Below, in pieces: positions 6,223 to 6,223 of a DNA stretch of 6,223 nucleotides. How positions within the stretch are numbered: the stretch's first letter is position 1; each line of letters opens with the position of its first letter. A model generated the notes under the pieces. That model ran no database searches. It was not told where the DNA came from and was given only the letters and a program-made list of their open reading frames with translations. The stretch lies in the NCBI GenBank assembly GCA_937897535.1, contig CALCQB010000073.1, positions 1 through 6,223 of the forward strand. The letters run 5' to 3'. Source of the stretch: an uncultured Novosphingobium sp. Its GTDB lineage: Bacteria; Pseudomonadota; Alphaproteobacteria; Sphingomonadales; Sphingomonadaceae. Position numbers and translations under genes: made by a program.

Positions 6223-6223
6223 C

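Overview
The window is high-GC bacterial DNA that reads best as an alphaproteobacterium of the Sphingomonadales type. This rests on the long RNase E with an acidic insertion in its S1 domain, KPKRSRKK repeats and a C-terminal GWW motif, together with GC-rich codon use. The assignment comes from protein recognition only; no search was run.

The middle (about 180-5230) looks like ordinary, intact chromosome. A leader of about 370 bases with one strong stem-loop precedes a complete ribonuclease E gene (551-3250). Next come a strong intrinsic terminator (3296-3333), a metallo-beta-lactamase-fold hydrolase of the NAPE-PLD/COG2220 type (probably 3274-4251) and a classical short-chain dehydrogenase/reductase (4325-5230). 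The likely start of the hydrolase lies upstream of the RNase E terminator, so the hairpin is also coding sequence of the next gene. The hydrolase and the SDR run in the same direction with a 73-base gap and could share a transcript. The tail of a methyltransferase gene on the minus strand ends at the base next to the SDR stop.

Both ends of the window are broken. On the left, an M3-family oligopeptidase reading frame stops matching its family after about 40 codons and runs into a short piece that resembles a 2-hydroxyacid dehydrogenase on the opposite strand. On the right, within about 1 kb, a methyltransferase lacking its SAM-binding half is joined in frame to a metallophosphoesterase C-terminal piece. 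That is joined to a thioredoxin-like piece, and that to the C-terminal domain of a TetR-type regulator on the other strand. No insertion sequence, integrase or long terminal repeat accounts for these joins, and at least two of them fall where both partners plausibly share a short sequence. The simplest explanation is chimeric joining at the ends of an assembled contig, from metagenome assembly or amplification. A real, heavily decayed locus is possible but less likely.

I did not find a convincing new biological system. The observations most worth checking are the mosaic ends, the terminator nested in a coding sequence, and the structured RNase E leader.
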